Source: Rhodopseudomonas palustris (lineage in GTDB: Bacteria; Pseudomonadota; Alphaproteobacteria; Rhizobiales; Xanthobacteraceae). Taken from it: a DNA stretch of 64,000 nt. The notes under the pieces were generated by a model. That model did not search any database. It worked only from the letters and a program-made list of their open reading frames with translations, and was not told where the DNA came from. The stretch spans positions 1,054,001 through 1,118,000 of the forward strand of contig NZ_CP058907.1 of the NCBI RefSeq assembly GCF_013415845.1, read 5' to 3'. Shown one piece after another: positions 8,381-19,968 of the stretch; within the stretch, counting starts at the first letter, position 1, and each line of letters starts with the position of its first letter. Both the position numbers and the translations under genes were made by a program.

Positions 8381-9423
8381 GCGACCGGATCAGGCGGCGC
8401 AAGCTCGATCTCGCGCACGGTCGCGTCGACCTCTCGCACGGCGCTGGCGGCCGCGCGATGGCGCATCTGATCAGCGAGATCTTCCACGCCGCCTTCGACA
8501 ACCCGATGCTGCGCGCCGGCAACGACCAGGCGGCGTTCGAAGTGGCGGCGGGTCGGATGGTGATGACCACCGACGGTTACGTGGTGTCGCCGCTGTTCTT
8601 CCCCGGCGGCGATATCGGCTCGCTCGCCGTGCACGGCACCATCAACGATGTCGCGATGGCTGGCGCTAGGCCGCTGTATCTGTCAGCCGGCTTCATCATC
8701 GAGGAGGGCTTTGCGTTCGCCGATCTCAAGCGGATCGCCGACAGCATGGCGGCGGCGTCGCGCGCGGCCGGCGTGCCGATCGTCACCGGCGACACCAAGG
8801 TGGTGGAGCGCCGCAAGGCCGATGGCGTGTTCATCACCACGACGGGCGTCGGCATCGCGCCGCGCGACCTCGTGCTGTCCGCCGAGCAGGCACGGCCCGG
8901 CGACAAGGTGCTGCTGTCGGGCTTCATCGGCGACCACGGCGTCGCGGTGATGTCGCAGCGGCAGAATCTCGCGTTCGAAACGTCGATCCAATCGGACAGC
9001 GCCGCGCTGCACGAGCTGGTCGCCGCCATGGTGGCGGCTGTGCCGCAGGGCCTGCGGGTGATGCGCGATCCGACCCGCGGCGGGCTTGCCGCGACCTTGA
9101 ACGAGCTGGCGCAGCAATCCGCGGTCGGCTTCCGGCTCGATGAGGATGCGGTGCCGGTGCGGCCCGAAGTGGCGGCGGCGTGCGAGCTGCTCGGGCTCGA
9201 TCCACTGTATGTCGCCAACGAGGGCAAGCTGGTGGCGGTCGCTGCGCCCGAGGCGGCCGATGCGCTGCTCGCCGCGATGCGGGCGCATCCGCTCGGGCGC
9301 GATGCTGCGATCATCGGCGAGGTCATCGACGACGATCATCACTTTGTGCAGATGACCACGGCGTTCGGCGGCGGCCGGATCGTCGATTGGCTGGCCGGCG
9401 AGCAGTTGCCGCGGATTTGTTGA
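8377..9423 (+). CDS. hypE: Hydrogenase maturation protein HypE (carbamoyl dehydratase)
   Basis: A 348-residue HypE of the PurM/SelD fold. It dehydrates the carbamoyl group that HypF attaches to its C-terminal cysteine. The required PRIC tail is present at the very end, with the cysteine as last residue. DLSHGAGGRAM near the N-terminus and MRDPTRGGLA are the conserved ATP-binding segments. It overlaps hypD by 4 bp and is followed 40 bp later by hoxA. Confidence 0.95.
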   Translation: MSDRIRRRKLDLAHGRVDLSHGAGGRAMAHLISEIFHAAFDNPMLRAGNDQAAFEVAAGRMVMTTDGYVVSPLFFPGGDIGSLAVHGTINDVAMAGARPLYLSAGFIIEEGFAFADLKRIADSMAAASRAAGVPIVTGDTKVVERRKADGVFITTTGVGIAPRDLVLSAEQARPGDKVLLSGFIGDHGVAVMSQRQNLAFETSIQSDSAALHELVAAMVAAVPQGLRVMRDPTRGGLAATLNELAQQSAVGFRLDEDAVPVRPEVAAACELLGLDPLYVANEGKLVAVAAPEAADALLAAMRAHPLGRDAAIIGEVIDDDHHFVQMTTAFGGGRIVDWLAGEQLPRIC

Positions 9424-9463
9424 TGGTGTTTGGTTCAAATCGTTGCGTGACGGGACGACGGGG

Positions 9464-10901
<1,438 letters not shown>

Positions 10902-10912
<11 letters not shown>

Positions 10913-12254
10913 TCGCGGTGGTCGCGAGAGTCTGATCGACCGGGTCGGCTCGCAACTGCCGTCGCCGTTTGCCGGCGATCAGGAGGCTGCGTGGATCGAA
11001 GTGATCCGCAAGATGGACGAGGTTTACGCCGACCTGCTGCGCTACGAGACCGACCTGGAAGATAAGAACGCGGCGCTCGAGGAAGCGCAGGCGTTCATCT
11101 CCAGCGTGATCGAGTCGGTGTCCGACATTCTGATCGTCTGCGACCGCCACGGCAGTATCCTGCAGGTCAATCCGGCGGCGGTGCGGCTGCTCGGCGACAG
11201 CGCCGGCACGCTGCTGCATCGGTCGCTCACCGATCTCGTCGATCCCGCCGATCGTGCCCGGATCGACGCGCTGTTGCAGGCGCAGTGTCCGAGCGAAATC
11301 AGCAATCTGGAGATCCGCTTCGTCACCGAGCGTGGGCTGTCCGATCTCTATGCGATCAATGGCGCCACCCGCTGCGATCCGGCCGGGCACCGGCTCGGCG
11401 CGGTGCTCACCGGACGCCCGATCGGCGAGCTGCGGCGCGCCTATGAGGCGCTGCATGCCGCGCATAGCGAGCTGCAACACGCGCAGCGCCAGCTCGTCGA
11501 GCAGGAGAAGATGGCGAGCCTCGGACGCTTGGTCGCGGGCGTTGCGCACGAACTCAACAATCCGATCAGCTTCATCTACGGCAACATCCATACGCTCGAT
11601 CGCTACCGCGACCGGATGTCGGCGTATCTCGGCGCGATCCATCGCGGCGCCGAACCGGCCGAGATCGAACGGCTGCGCCGCGACTTGAAGATCGACGCGC
11701 TGCTCGCGGATTACGGCTCGCTGATCGAAGGCACGCTGGAAGGCGCGATGCGGGTTGCCGACGTCGTCAAGAATTTGCGGCGGCTCAGCTTCCCGAAGAG
11801 CGGCGAGAGCCTGCGCGTCGATGTCGATCGCGTGGTGCGCACCGCAGTGCGCTGGGCAGCGCGCGCCAAACCGCATCACGTCGACTTCGCTTTCGAGATC
11901 GCGCCCGAACTGGCGATCCTCGGCAACGAGGGCCAGTTCCACCAGATCATCGTCAATCTGGTCGACAACGCGCTCGATGCGGTGCGCGGCCAATCTGCGC
12001 CGCGGATCGAGATCGCGGCGCGGCGCGGCGGCGACCAGATCGTGATCACCGTGTCGGATAACGGCTGGGGTCTGCCCGATGGACTGATCGACAAGATCTT
12101 CGAGCCGTTCTTCACCACCAAGCCGGTCGGTGAAGGTACCGGGCTCGGCTTGTGGATCAGTTATGGCATCGCGCGCGAACACGGCGGCACCTTGGCGGCA
12201 GCGAACCGCAACGGCGGCGGCGCGGTATTTACCTTGGCGCTTCCCGCGGCCTGA
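10902..12254 (+). CDS. hupT: Hydrogen-responsive histidine kinase HupT/HoxJ
   Basis: A 450-residue soluble kinase. A PAS domain (about residues 60-180) is followed by a short coiled coil, the H-box [12 protein letters not shown] with the phosphorylated His near 213, and an HATPase domain with FEPFFTTK and GTGLGLW. In hup systems the PAS domain contacts the HupUV sensor hydrogenase, and the kinase phosphorylates and thereby inactivates HoxA. HupUV is not in this window. The ATG at 10902 lies inside the end of hoxA, so the pair is translationally coupled. Confidence 0.88.
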
Positions 12255-12359
12255 GCGGGTAGTTGGCGGCTTCGGTTCCATCGCGATCGGCGCGTTCCAA
12301 GGTCGACTCTCTGCCGAACATTGCGCTACGCTGGATGCCCAAGGCCCAAGAGGCGGCAG

Positions 12360-14747
12360 GTGACCAACAAGCTGTCGGCGCCCGAACAGGCGCTCATCGA
12401 TCGCGAAAGGGAACTCGCTGAAGTTCAGCGCATCGCCAAAGTCGGCGGTGTGGTGGTGGATCTGACCGCCGGGTTCCGCAATCACCGTTCGCCGGAGTAT
12501 CTGGCGATCCACGGCCTGCCGCCTGAAGCCGTCAACGAGACGCATGAAGACTGGGTCCGCCGGCTGCATCCCGATGATCGTGAACGCGCCGAGCGGCAGT
12601 TCCTCGATCTGATTAAGGGAACGTCCGACCGCTACTCGGCGGAGTATCGCATCATCCGTCCGAATGACGGCGAGGTCCGCTGGATCGCGGCGGAAGGACG
12701 GATCGACCGCGATGAATCGGGACGCGCGGTGCGGATGGTCGGCGCGCATATCGACATTACCGATCGCGCCATCGCCCGCGAGATGCTGCGCGAGAGCGAG
12801 CAGCGCTTCAAAGCGATCGCCGACAGCGCGCCTGTGCCGATCTGGGTGACCCGGCTCGACCGCACCCGCAGCTTCGCCAATCGCGCCTATTGCGACTTCA
12901 TCGGGCTGCCCTATGAGGACGCGCTGGTGTTCGACTGGCGCAGCATCATCCATCCCGACGATGTCGCCGAGGTGGTACGTAACAGCGTCGCCGGGGAAGC
13001 CTCGCTGCAGCCGTTTGTGCTCGAAGGGCGCTATCGCCGCGCCGACGGGCAGTGGCGATGGATCAGGTCGGAGTCGCAGCCGCGTTGGGATCCGGCCGGA
13101 CGCCACATCGGCTTCATCGGCGTCGCGCACGACATCACCACCGCCAAGCAGGCGGAGATCGATCTGCGCAATGTCAACGAGACGCTGGAGAGGTTGATCG
13201 CGCAGCGTACCGCGCAACTGCATTCCAGCGAGTCCCAGCTCCGCGCGATCCTGGAGACCACCAACCAGTATCAGGGCCTGCTCGATCTCAAGGGCCGGCT
13301 GCTCTACGTCAATGGCACCGCGCTCGCAGGCATCGCGGCCGAGCCGGCGCAGGTGCTCGGCGCGCTGTTCTGGAAGACGCCGTGGTTCGAGGCGGCGCCC
13401 GAGGCGGCAAGCGCGATCGAGCGCGCGTTCCGCACGGCGCGGGTGGGCGAGATCGCCAAGCTCGATCTGGAGCTGCAGCTTCCCGCCGGGACGCGGCATA
13501 TCGATTTCTCATTGCGGCCGGTGGCGGATACGCAGGGCGGGGTGATGGCGGTGCTGGCCGAGGGCATCGATTCCACTGAGCGCCGCCGCAACGAAGAGGC
13601 GCTGCGGCAGGCGCAGAAGATGGAGGCGGTCGGGCAACTCACCGGCGGCGTCGCACACGACTTCAACAATCTGCTCACCATCATCCGTTCCGCGGTGGAC
13701 TTCCTGCGCCGTCGCGATCTGCCGGAGGAGCGCCGACGTCGCTACGTCGATGCGATTTCGGATACGGCGGATCGTGCCTCGAAGCTCACCGGGCAACTGC
13801 TCGCTTTCGCGCGGCGGCAACCATTGTCGCCCGTGGTGTTCGATGTCGCGACCCAGATCCAGAGCATCGCTAATCTGATCCGCCCGCTGGTCGGCAGCCG
13901 GGTCGAGATCGATGTCGACACCGGGTCGGGACCGAACTACGCGATAGCCGACGTCGGCCAGTTCGAAACCGCTCTGGTCAATCTCGCTGTCAACGGCCGC
14001 GACGCGATGAACGGCGAGGGGCGGTTGTCGATCGCGCTCCGCCGCGTCGATGAAATTCCGCCGGTCCGGTCGCAGCCGGCGCGGCCCGGCGAGTTCGTGG
14101 CGATCTCGGTGACCGATAGCGGCAGCGGCATCGCGCCGACCCATCTCGATGTCATCTTCGAGCCGTTCTTTACCACCAAGGAGGTCGGCCGCGGCACCGG
14201 GCTCGGTCTCAGTCAGGCATTTGGTTTCGCCAAACAGTCCGGCGGCGAGATCAGCGTGCAGAGTACGCTGGGGGAGGGCGCGACGTTCACTATCTATCTG
14301 CCGCAGGCCCAGGCGCCGGAGCAGACCGCGGCGGCACAGCTGTCGCGCGTCGATCCGGCCGGCGGACTTGGCCATCGCATCCTGGTGGTGGAGGACAATG
14401 TCGAGGTCGGGAAGTTCTCGACCGAACTGCTGCAGGATCTCGGCTACACCATCAAATGGGTCAAATCCGCCGACGAGGCACTGGCGGCGCTGGCCGAGGA
14501 CGAGTTCGCGTTCGATCTGGTGTTCTCGGATGTGATCATGCCCGGCAAGAACGGCGTCGAACTCGCCACCATCATCCGCGAGCGCTATCCCGGCCTGCCG
14601 GTGGTGCTGACCAGCGGCTACAGCAGCGTGCTTGCCGAGAATGCGCATCAGGGCTTCGAACTGGTGCAGAAGCCTTATTCGGTCGAGGCGATTTCGCGCG
14701 TGTTGCGGCGGGCGATTTCCGAACGCAGGACGCGGCCGACGGGATGA
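12360..14747 (+). CDS. PAS-domain hybrid histidine kinase with receiver domain
   Basis: A 795-residue protein without membrane segments. Three PAS regions (about 10-140, 145-275 and 290-400) precede a histidine kinase core (H-box GGVAHDFNNLL near residue 430, then HATPase with FEPFFTTKE and GTGLGLSQ). A C-terminal receiver follows (VVEDN near 676; acceptor Asp in FSDVIMPG near 722). The GTG at 12360 is chosen because AGGCGG lies just upstream; a TTG at 12321 is the alternative. It sits 105 bp after hupT but is not coupled to it, and the signal and output are unknown. Confidence 0.8.
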   Translation: MTNKLSAPEQALIDRERELAEVQRIAKVGGVVVDLTAGFRNHRSPEYLAIHGLPPEAVNETHEDWVRRLHPDDRERAERQFLDLIKGTSDRYSAEYRIIRPNDGEVRWIAAEGRIDRDESGRAVRMVGAHIDITDRAIAREMLRESEQRFKAIADSAPVPIWVTRLDRTRSFANRAYCDFIGLPYEDALVFDWRSIIHPDDVAEVVRNSVAGEASLQPFVLEGRYRRADGQWRWIRSESQPRWDPAGRHIGFIGVAHDITTAKQAEIDLRNVNETLERLIAQRTAQLHSSESQLRAILETTNQYQGLLDLKGRLLYVNGTALAGIAAEPAQVLGALFWKTPWFEAAPEAASAIERAFRTARVGEIAKLDLELQLPAGTRHIDFSLRPVADTQGGVMAVLAEGIDSTERRRNEEALRQAQKMEAVGQLTGGVAHDFNNLLTIIRSAVDFLRRRDLPEERRRRYVDAISDTADRASKLTGQLLAFARRQPLSPVVFDVATQIQSIANLIRPLVGSRVEIDVDTGSGPNYAIADVGQFETALVNLAVNGRDAMNGEGRLSIALRRVDEIPPVRSQPARPGEFVAISVTDSGSGIAPTHLDVIFEPFFTTKEVGRGTGLGLSQAFGFAKQSGGEISVQSTLGEGATFTIYLPQAQAPEQTAAAQLSRVDPAGGLGHRILVVEDNVEVGKFSTELLQDLGYTIKWVKSADEALAALAEDEFAFDLVFSDVIMPGKNGVELATIIRERYPGLPVVLTSGYSSVLAENAHQGFELVQKPYSVEAISRVLRRAISERRTRPTG

Positions 14748-14770
14748 TCAGTTCGCTACGATCCGCGAAC

Positions 14771-15562
14771 TCACATCATCAGCGGCCTGGCCTCTTCAGC
14801 CATCGTCTGCAGCAGCGGCAGGAAGCGGTCGATCATCTCGCCGGTGGTGATGCGATCGACATGAGCACCGATATTGGCGGCGGCGACGATGGTGCCGTCA
14901 TAGCGGCGGATCGGCACCGCGACCGAACGGAAGCCGGGCTCGGCTTCACGATCGACCAGCGAGTAACCCTTGGTGCGGTCGGCAATGATGGTGGCGATCA
15001 CCGTCTGCTTGTCGGTGATGGTGTCTTCGGTCTGCTTGGTCAGTGTCATGGCGTTGATCGTCGCCGTCAGTTCGTTGTTGTCGAGCCGGCTGAGCAGCAC
15101 CCGGCCGACTGACGTACAGAACAGCGGCAGCCGATAGCCGAGATCGATCCCGGCCGAGAACACCCGCGCCGGGCTGGCGCGCGCCACGAACACGGCGTCG
15201 TCGCCGTCGAGGATCGCCAGCGAGCAGACTTCCTTGGCGCTCGCCGACACCCGATCCATCAGCGGTTGCAGGACCGCGCTGATCTGATTGGACGCCAGAT
15301 ACGCCGATGCGAGACCCAGGACGCGCGGCGTCAGGGCGAACAGCCGGTCGTCGCTGCTGACATAGCCGGCGCTTTGCAGCGTCAACAGGATACGCCGCGC
15401 CGTCGCGCGTGGCAGGCCGCACGCCTTGGCGACATCGCTCAGCGTCATCGGCCGCTTCTCGGCGCCGAAGGCTTCGATCACCCGCAGGCCGCGCGACAGG
15501 CTTTCGATGAACTCGGCGCTCTCGCTCGGGCCGTCGTCGGCGGTTCGTTTCAGTTTGGGCAT
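14771..15562 (-). CDS. IclR-family transcriptional regulator (PcaU/PobR-like)
   Basis: A 263-residue IclR protein. It has an N-terminal winged helix (LSDVAKACGLPRATARRIL) and a C-terminal effector domain ending with SVAVPIRRYDG and AAANIGAHV, typical of the PcaR/PcaU/PobR aromatic-catabolism group. It is transcribed away from the Rieske oxygenase gene across a 360-bp gap that contains two matching dyads, so it probably controls that gene and itself. The effector is unknown; an aromatic or amine substrate of the adjacent pathway is inference. Confidence 0.85.
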   Translation of the reverse strand: MPKLKRTADDGPSESAEFIESLSRGLRVIEAFGAEKRPMTLSDVAKACGLPRATARRILLTLQSAGYVSSDDRLFALTPRVLGLASAYLASNQISAVLQPLMDRVSASAKEVCSLAILDGDDAVFVARASPARVFSAGIDLGYRLPLFCTSVGRVLLSRLDNNELTATINAMTLTKQTEDTITDKQTVIATIIADRTKGYSLVDREAEPGFRSVAVPIRRYDGTIVAAANIGAHVDRITTGEMIDRFLPLLQTMAEEARPLMM

Positions 15563-15640
15563 GCAGGTACTTCGGTGTGGGAATGAGGCGGAGCGTTGAG
15601 TGGCAGGCGCCGCGACGTTTGAGCGCTGAGCTATACGATT

Positions 15641-15655
15641 GTTCGTTCAACGAAC
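15641..15655. promoter_or_regulatory. Candidate IclR operator 1
   Basis: GTTCG-TTCAA-CGAAC, extending to a perfect 17-bp palindrome (15640-15656). It resembles the site I recall for Acinetobacter PcaU/PobR (GTTCG-N5-CGCAC type). It lies about 80 bp upstream of the divergent iclR start. Confidence 0.6.
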
Positions 15656-15766
15656 ACAAGTTCGCTCGCGGCTTAGGCGTCTGCCATCCTGCTAGGCAGC
15701 AATCGCGGAGAATTTGCTCTTGCGTGAAATGCTCTTTAGAGGCAGTTTCATTCTAAACGAACGAAT

Positions 15767-15781
15767 GTTCGTCTATCGAAC
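15767..15781. promoter_or_regulatory. Candidate IclR operator 2
   Basis: GTTCG-TCTAT-CGAAC has the same arms and the same 5-nt spacing as operator 1, exactly 126 bp away (about 12 helical turns). It is preceded directly by a further dyad, ACGAA-TG-TTCGT (15761-15772). It lies about 140 bp upstream of the oxygenase start. The rest of the 360-bp gap shows nothing I recognise. Confidence 0.6.
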
Positions 15782-15922
15782 TTTTTGCTGCGCAGGGCGA
15801 ATGATGGTCAGGATCAATTCGAGCGGCTATGGCACCGGCCAGTTGCTGCGCTCGCTGACCCGCGATCGCTCCTGCGCTCACAACAAGCGGCCCGCCGAGG
15901 CTGCGCGAAGGAGGCCAACGCC

Positions 15923-17281
15923 ATGATGAGCCAGGAACAGAACGATCTGATCACCCGGGTCGGGCCGGGGACGCCGTGCGGCAAGCTGATGCGCGCCTAT
16001 TGGCAGCCGGCCGCGCTCGTCGACGAGCTCGAAGGCGAGCGGCCGATCAAGCCGGTGCGATTGCTCGGCGAAGACCTCGTGCTGTTCAAGGACGAGACCG
16101 GCCGCTACGGCCTGATCGATCGCGACTGTCCGCACCGCGGCGCCGATCTCGCGTTCGGGCGGCTGGAGAACGGCGGCCTGCGCTGCGCCTTCCACGGTTG
16201 GCTGTTCGACGTCGACGGCAACTGCATCGACACCCCCGCCGAGCCTGCCGGCTCGCCGCTGTGCAAGAACATCAAGCAGCGCGCGTTTCCGGTGGTCGCC
16301 AAGGGCGGCATCCTGTGGGCCTATCTCGGCGCTGGCGAACCGCCGGCGTTTCCGGAGATCGATTGCTTCATCGCCCCCGACACCCATGTGTTCGCGTTCA
16401 AGGGCCTGATGGAATGCAACTGGCTGCAGGCGCTCGAGGTTGGCATCGATCCGGCGCACGCCTCGTTCCTGCACCGCTTCTTCGAGGATGAGGACACCTC
16501 GCAGGCCTACGGCAAGCAATTCCGCGGTGCCTCGGCCGGCAGCGATCTGCCGATGACCAAGGTGCTGCGCGAATACGATCGGCCGATCATCAATGTCGAG
16601 CACACCGAATACGGCTTGCGGCTGATCGCGCTACGCGAGATCGACGACGAACGCACCCATGTTCGCGTCACCAATCAGCTGTTCCCCCACGGCTTCGTCA
16701 TCCCGATGAGCACCGAGATGACGATCACGCAGTGGCACGTCCCAGTCGACGACACCCACTGCTATTGGTACGCGATCTTCACCAGCTATGCCGCGCCGGT
16801 CGACAAGGTGAAGATGCGCGACCAGCGCCTAGAGCTCTACGAGTTGCCGGACTACAAGTCTCGCCGCAACAAGACCAACGATTACGGCTTCGATCCGCAC
16901 GAGCAGGCGACCGCGACCTACACCGGCATGGGGCTGGACATCAACGTCCACGATCAGTGGGCGGTGGAGTCGATGGGCGCGATTCAGGATCGCACCCGCG
17001 AGCATCTCGGCCAGTCCGACAAGGCGATCATCCAGTATCGCCGGCTGCTGCGTCAGGAAATCGAGAAGGCCGCCTCCGGTGGCAAGCCGTTGCTGGCGCT
17101 CGACGAGGCCGCGGCGCGCGCGATCCAGGGACCGGCCACGATGGACGGCATCGGCCCGAGCCGCGGCTGGGAGACCTATTGGATGGAGGTCGACGTCAAG
17201 CGTCGCCGCGGTGCGCCCTGGGCGGCACCGGTGCCGTCCGAGATCGCCGCCAAGGTCCCGCATCTGACGGCCGCAGAATGA
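15923..17281 (+). CDS. Rieske non-heme iron oxygenase, large terminal subunit
   Basis: A 452-residue oxygenase of the phthalate-dioxygenase/vanillate-demethylase (alpha-only) type. The Rieske site is complete: CPHRGAD near residue 69 and CAFHGW near 90 (CxH...CxxH). The mononuclear iron site shows DPAHASFLHR near 176. Such enzymes hydroxylate or dealkylate aromatic rings and need a separate ferredoxin-type reductase, which is not encoded nearby. GAAGGAGG precedes the ATG at 15923. The stop overlaps the next gene's start (ATGA), so a linked step is expected. Substrate unknown. Confidence 0.85.
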   Translation: MMSQEQNDLITRVGPGTPCGKLMRAYWQPAALVDELEGERPIKPVRLLGEDLVLFKDETGRYGLIDRDCPHRGADLAFGRLENGGLRCAFHGWLFDVDGNCIDTPAEPAGSPLCKNIKQRAFPVVAKGGILWAYLGAGEPPAFPEIDCFIAPDTHVFAFKGLMECNWLQALEVGIDPAHASFLHRFFEDEDTSQAYGKQFRGASAGSDLPMTKVLREYDRPIINVEHTEYGLRLIALREIDDERTHVRVTNQLFPHGFVIPMSTEMTITQWHVPVDDTHCYWYAIFTSYAAPVDKVKMRDQRLELYELPDYKSRRNKTNDYGFDPHEQATATYTGMGLDINVHDQWAVESMGAIQDRTREHLGQSDKAIIQYRRLLRQEIEKAASGGKPLLALDEAAARAIQGPATMDGIGPSRGWETYWMEVDVKRRRGAPWAAPVPSEIAAKVPHLTAAE

Positions 17282-18738
17282 ACGTGCACCAGCGATACGC
17301 AATGGGCGACAGCCTGGCGGCCAAGTACGGGCTGTGGTCCGAGGAGCAGATCGACGCGGCGGCGCGCGTCCGCCGCATCGCCGAAGAGCAGGGGCTCGAA
17401 ACCATCCGGTTCTCGTTCCCCGATCAGCACGGCATCCTGCGCGGCAAGACGCTGGTGGCGTCCGAAGCGCTGAACTGCCTCGACAACGGCGCCACCATCA
17501 CCACCACGATGCTGGCCAAGGACACATCGCACAAGACGGTGTTTCCGGTGTTTCAGGCCGGCGGCGGCTTCGGCATGTCGGAGATGCAGGGCGGCGCCGA
17601 CGTCGTCATGCTGCCCGATCCGACCACGTTTCGCGTACTGCCCTGGGCGCCGACCACCGGTTGGGTATTGTGCGATCTGTACTTCGCCGACGGCCGTCCG
17701 GTGCAGTTCGCCACCCGTAACATCTATCGTGCGGCGCTGCAGAAGCTCGCCGACCGCGGCTACGACTACAAGGCGGGGCTTGAGGTCGAATTTCACGTCT
17801 TCAAGGTCGTGGACAGCAAGATGCGGCCGGAGCACGCCGGCCAGCCCGGCGAGCCGCCGGAGGTCAGCCTGCTGTCGCACGGCTATCAGTATCTGACCGA
17901 GCAGCGCTACGATCAGATGGAGCCGGTGCTCGAACTGATCCGCCGCGATGTCGTCGCGCTGGGCCTCCCACTGCGTTCGATCGAGGTTGAGTTCGGCCCG
18001 AGCCAGTGCGAATTCACCTTCCAGCCGACGGTCGGCCTGCTGCCGGCCGATCTGATGGTGCTGTTCCGCGCTGCCGTGAAGCAGATCTGCCGTCGGCACG
18101 GTTATCACGCCACCTTCATGTGCCGGCCGCGGATTCCCAACGTGGTGTCGTCGGGCTGGCATCTGCACCAGTCGGTCGTGGCACGCGACGGCGGCAGCAA
18201 CGCTTTCATGTCGGACAGCGACATACTATCGGATTTCGGCAGGAATTATCTGGCCGGCCTGATGACGCACGCGCGGGCCGCGACGGTGTTCACCACGCCG
18301 ACCATCAACGGCTACAAGCGTTATCGCTCCTATTCGCTGGCGCCGGATCGGGCGATTTGGGGGCGGGATAATCGTGGTGTGATGCTGCGCGTGTTGGGCG
18401 GGGCGGGCGACAAGGCGACGCGGATCGAGAACCGCGTCGGCGAGCCGGCCGCCAATCCGTATCTGTACATGGCGTCGCAGATCCTGTCCGGCCTCGACGG
18501 TGTCGACCGCGCGCTCGATCCGGGGCCCTCGGCGGATACGCCTTATGAGACCAAGGCGGATTTGTTGCCGAAATCGCTGCGCGAGGCGATCTTCGCGCTG
18601 CGCGACGATCCGTTCTTCCGTACCGCGCTGGGCGACGAGTTCGTCGACTATTATACCTTTATCAAGAATGCCGAGATCGAGCGCTTCCAGGCGGAAGTCA
18701 CCGAGTGGGAGCAGCGCGAATATTTCGAGATGTTCTAG
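17278..18738 (+). CDS. Glutamine-synthetase-like ligase (gamma-glutamyl-amine synthase type)
   Basis: A 486-residue protein of the GS superfamily, closer to PuuA/GlnT-like enzymes than to housekeeping GlnA. Conserved segments: EVEFHVF (metal site), SSGWHLHQS (in place of GSGMHxH), NGYKRYRSYSLAP, and RIENRVGEPAANPYL (the family's R-E-R-ANPYL signature). Relatives glutamylate amines, for example polyamines, isopropylamine or aniline, at the cost of ATP. Overlap with the Rieske gene suggests an amine-containing substrate. It could instead act on another carboxylate, so the product name is deliberately broad. Confidence 0.8.
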   Translation: MNVHQRYAMGDSLAAKYGLWSEEQIDAAARVRRIAEEQGLETIRFSFPDQHGILRGKTLVASEALNCLDNGATITTTMLAKDTSHKTVFPVFQAGGGFGMSEMQGGADVVMLPDPTTFRVLPWAPTTGWVLCDLYFADGRPVQFATRNIYRAALQKLADRGYDYKAGLEVEFHVFKVVDSKMRPEHAGQPGEPPEVSLLSHGYQYLTEQRYDQMEPVLELIRRDVVALGLPLRSIEVEFGPSQCEFTFQPTVGLLPADLMVLFRAAVKQICRRHGYHATFMCRPRIPNVVSSGWHLHQSVVARDGGSNAFMSDSDILSDFGRNYLAGLMTHARAATVFTTPTINGYKRYRSYSLAPDRAIWGRDNRGVMLRVLGGAGDKATRIENRVGEPAANPYLYMASQILSGLDGVDRALDPGPSADTPYETKADLLPKSLREAIFALRDDPFFRTALGDEFVDYYTFIKNAEIERFQAEVTEWEQREYFEMF

Positions 18739-18784
18739 CGGTCAGCGGCACCAATTTCGTCAGCCAGAGGAGAGGAAGCACAAC

Positions 18785-19957
18785 ATGAAGGGACTTCGAT
18801 CGGTCTGCGCGGCCGCGGCCTTGTCGTTCGTCGCGGCAGGCGCCCACGCTGATACCATCAAGGTCGGCGTGATCGGCACCATGTCGGGGCCGTACGCGCT
18901 GTTCGGCCAGAACTTCAAGATGGGCATCGACGCCTGGGTCGCCGAGCACGGCAACAAGGTCGGCGGCCACACCGTCGAGTTCGTCTATCGTGATGAGGTC
19001 TCGCCCAATCCGGCGCAATCCAAGGCATTGGCGCAGGAGCTGATCGTCAAGGAGAAGGTGCAGTACATCGCCGGCCTGTACTTCACGCCGAACGCGATGG
19101 CGGTTGCGCCGCTGCTTCAGGAAGCCAAGGTACCGATGGTGGTGCTGAACGCGGCGACCTCCTCGATCACCGAGAAGAGCCCCTACATCGTCCGCACCTC
19201 GTTCACGATGTTCCAGAACACCGTGCCGGCCGCGAAGGTCGCCAAGCAGAAGGGCGCCAAGAAGGTTGCGATCGCTGTCAGCGATTATGGTCCGGGTATC
19301 GACGCCGAAACCGCGTTCAAGAAGACCTTCGAGGCCGAAGGCGGCAGCGTCGTCGAGGCGGTCCGGATGCCGCTGGCCACCACCGACTTCGGTCCGATCA
19401 TGCAGCGGATCAAGGATTCCGGCGCCGACATGATCTTCACCTTCCTGCCGGCCGGTCCGCCGACGCTCGGCTTCGTCAAAGCCTATATCGATAACGGCCT
19501 GAAGGCGGCCGGCGTCAAGCTGATGTCCACCGGCGACGTCGTCACCGAGCCCGATCTGCCGAACATCGGCGATTCCGGCATCGGCATTCTGTCGACCTAC
19601 CACTATGCGGTGTCGCACGACTCGCCCGAGAACAAGGCGTTCCTCGCTCTGCTGCAGAAGGGCGGCGCCAAGCTGGGCGATGTCACCATGACTTCGGTCG
19701 CGGCTTACGACGGTGCCCGCCTGATCTACAAGATGATCGAGGCGACCGGCGGCAAGCAGGATCCCGATAAGGCGATTGCCGCCGTCAAGGACATGAAGTG
19801 GACCAGTCCGCGTGGACCGGTGTCGATCGATCCGACCACCCGCCACATCACCCAGAGCGTGTATCTGCGCGAGGTGGAGAAACAGGACGGTAAGCTGATC
19901 AACAAGGAGATCGAGACCTTCAAGGATCAGCCGGACTGGGGACTGGTTAAGCAGTAA
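18785..19957 (+). CDS. ABC transporter periplasmic substrate-binding protein (LivK/HBAAT type)
   Basis: A 390-residue binding protein of the branched-chain amino acid/aromatic-acid family. A Sec signal peptide of about 22 residues ends in AGAHA. The mature start TIKVGVIGTMSGPYALFGQNF is the type I periplasmic-binding fold signature. It captures the substrate for the permeases and ATPases that follow. It lies 46 bp after the GS-like gene, and AGAGGAAG precedes the ATG. In R. palustris many paralogues of this family bind aromatic acids, which fits the oxygenase upstream. Confidence 0.88.
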   Translation: MKGLRSVCAAAALSFVAAGAHADTIKVGVIGTMSGPYALFGQNFKMGIDAWVAEHGNKVGGHTVEFVYRDEVSPNPAQSKALAQELIVKEKVQYIAGLYFTPNAMAVAPLLQEAKVPMVVLNAATSSITEKSPYIVRTSFTMFQNTVPAAKVAKQKGAKKVAIAVSDYGPGIDAETAFKKTFEAEGGSVVEAVRMPLATTDFGPIMQRIKDSGADMIFTFLPAGPPTLGFVKAYIDNGLKAAGVKLMSTGDVVTEPDLPNIGDSGIGILSTYHYAVSHDSPENKAFLALLQKGGAKLGDVTMTSVAAYDGARLIYKMIEATGGKQDPDKAIAAVKDMKWTSPRGPVSIDPTTRHITQSVYLREVEKQDGKLINKEIETFKDQPDWGLVKQ

Positions 19958-19968
19958 GCTGAAACTTT

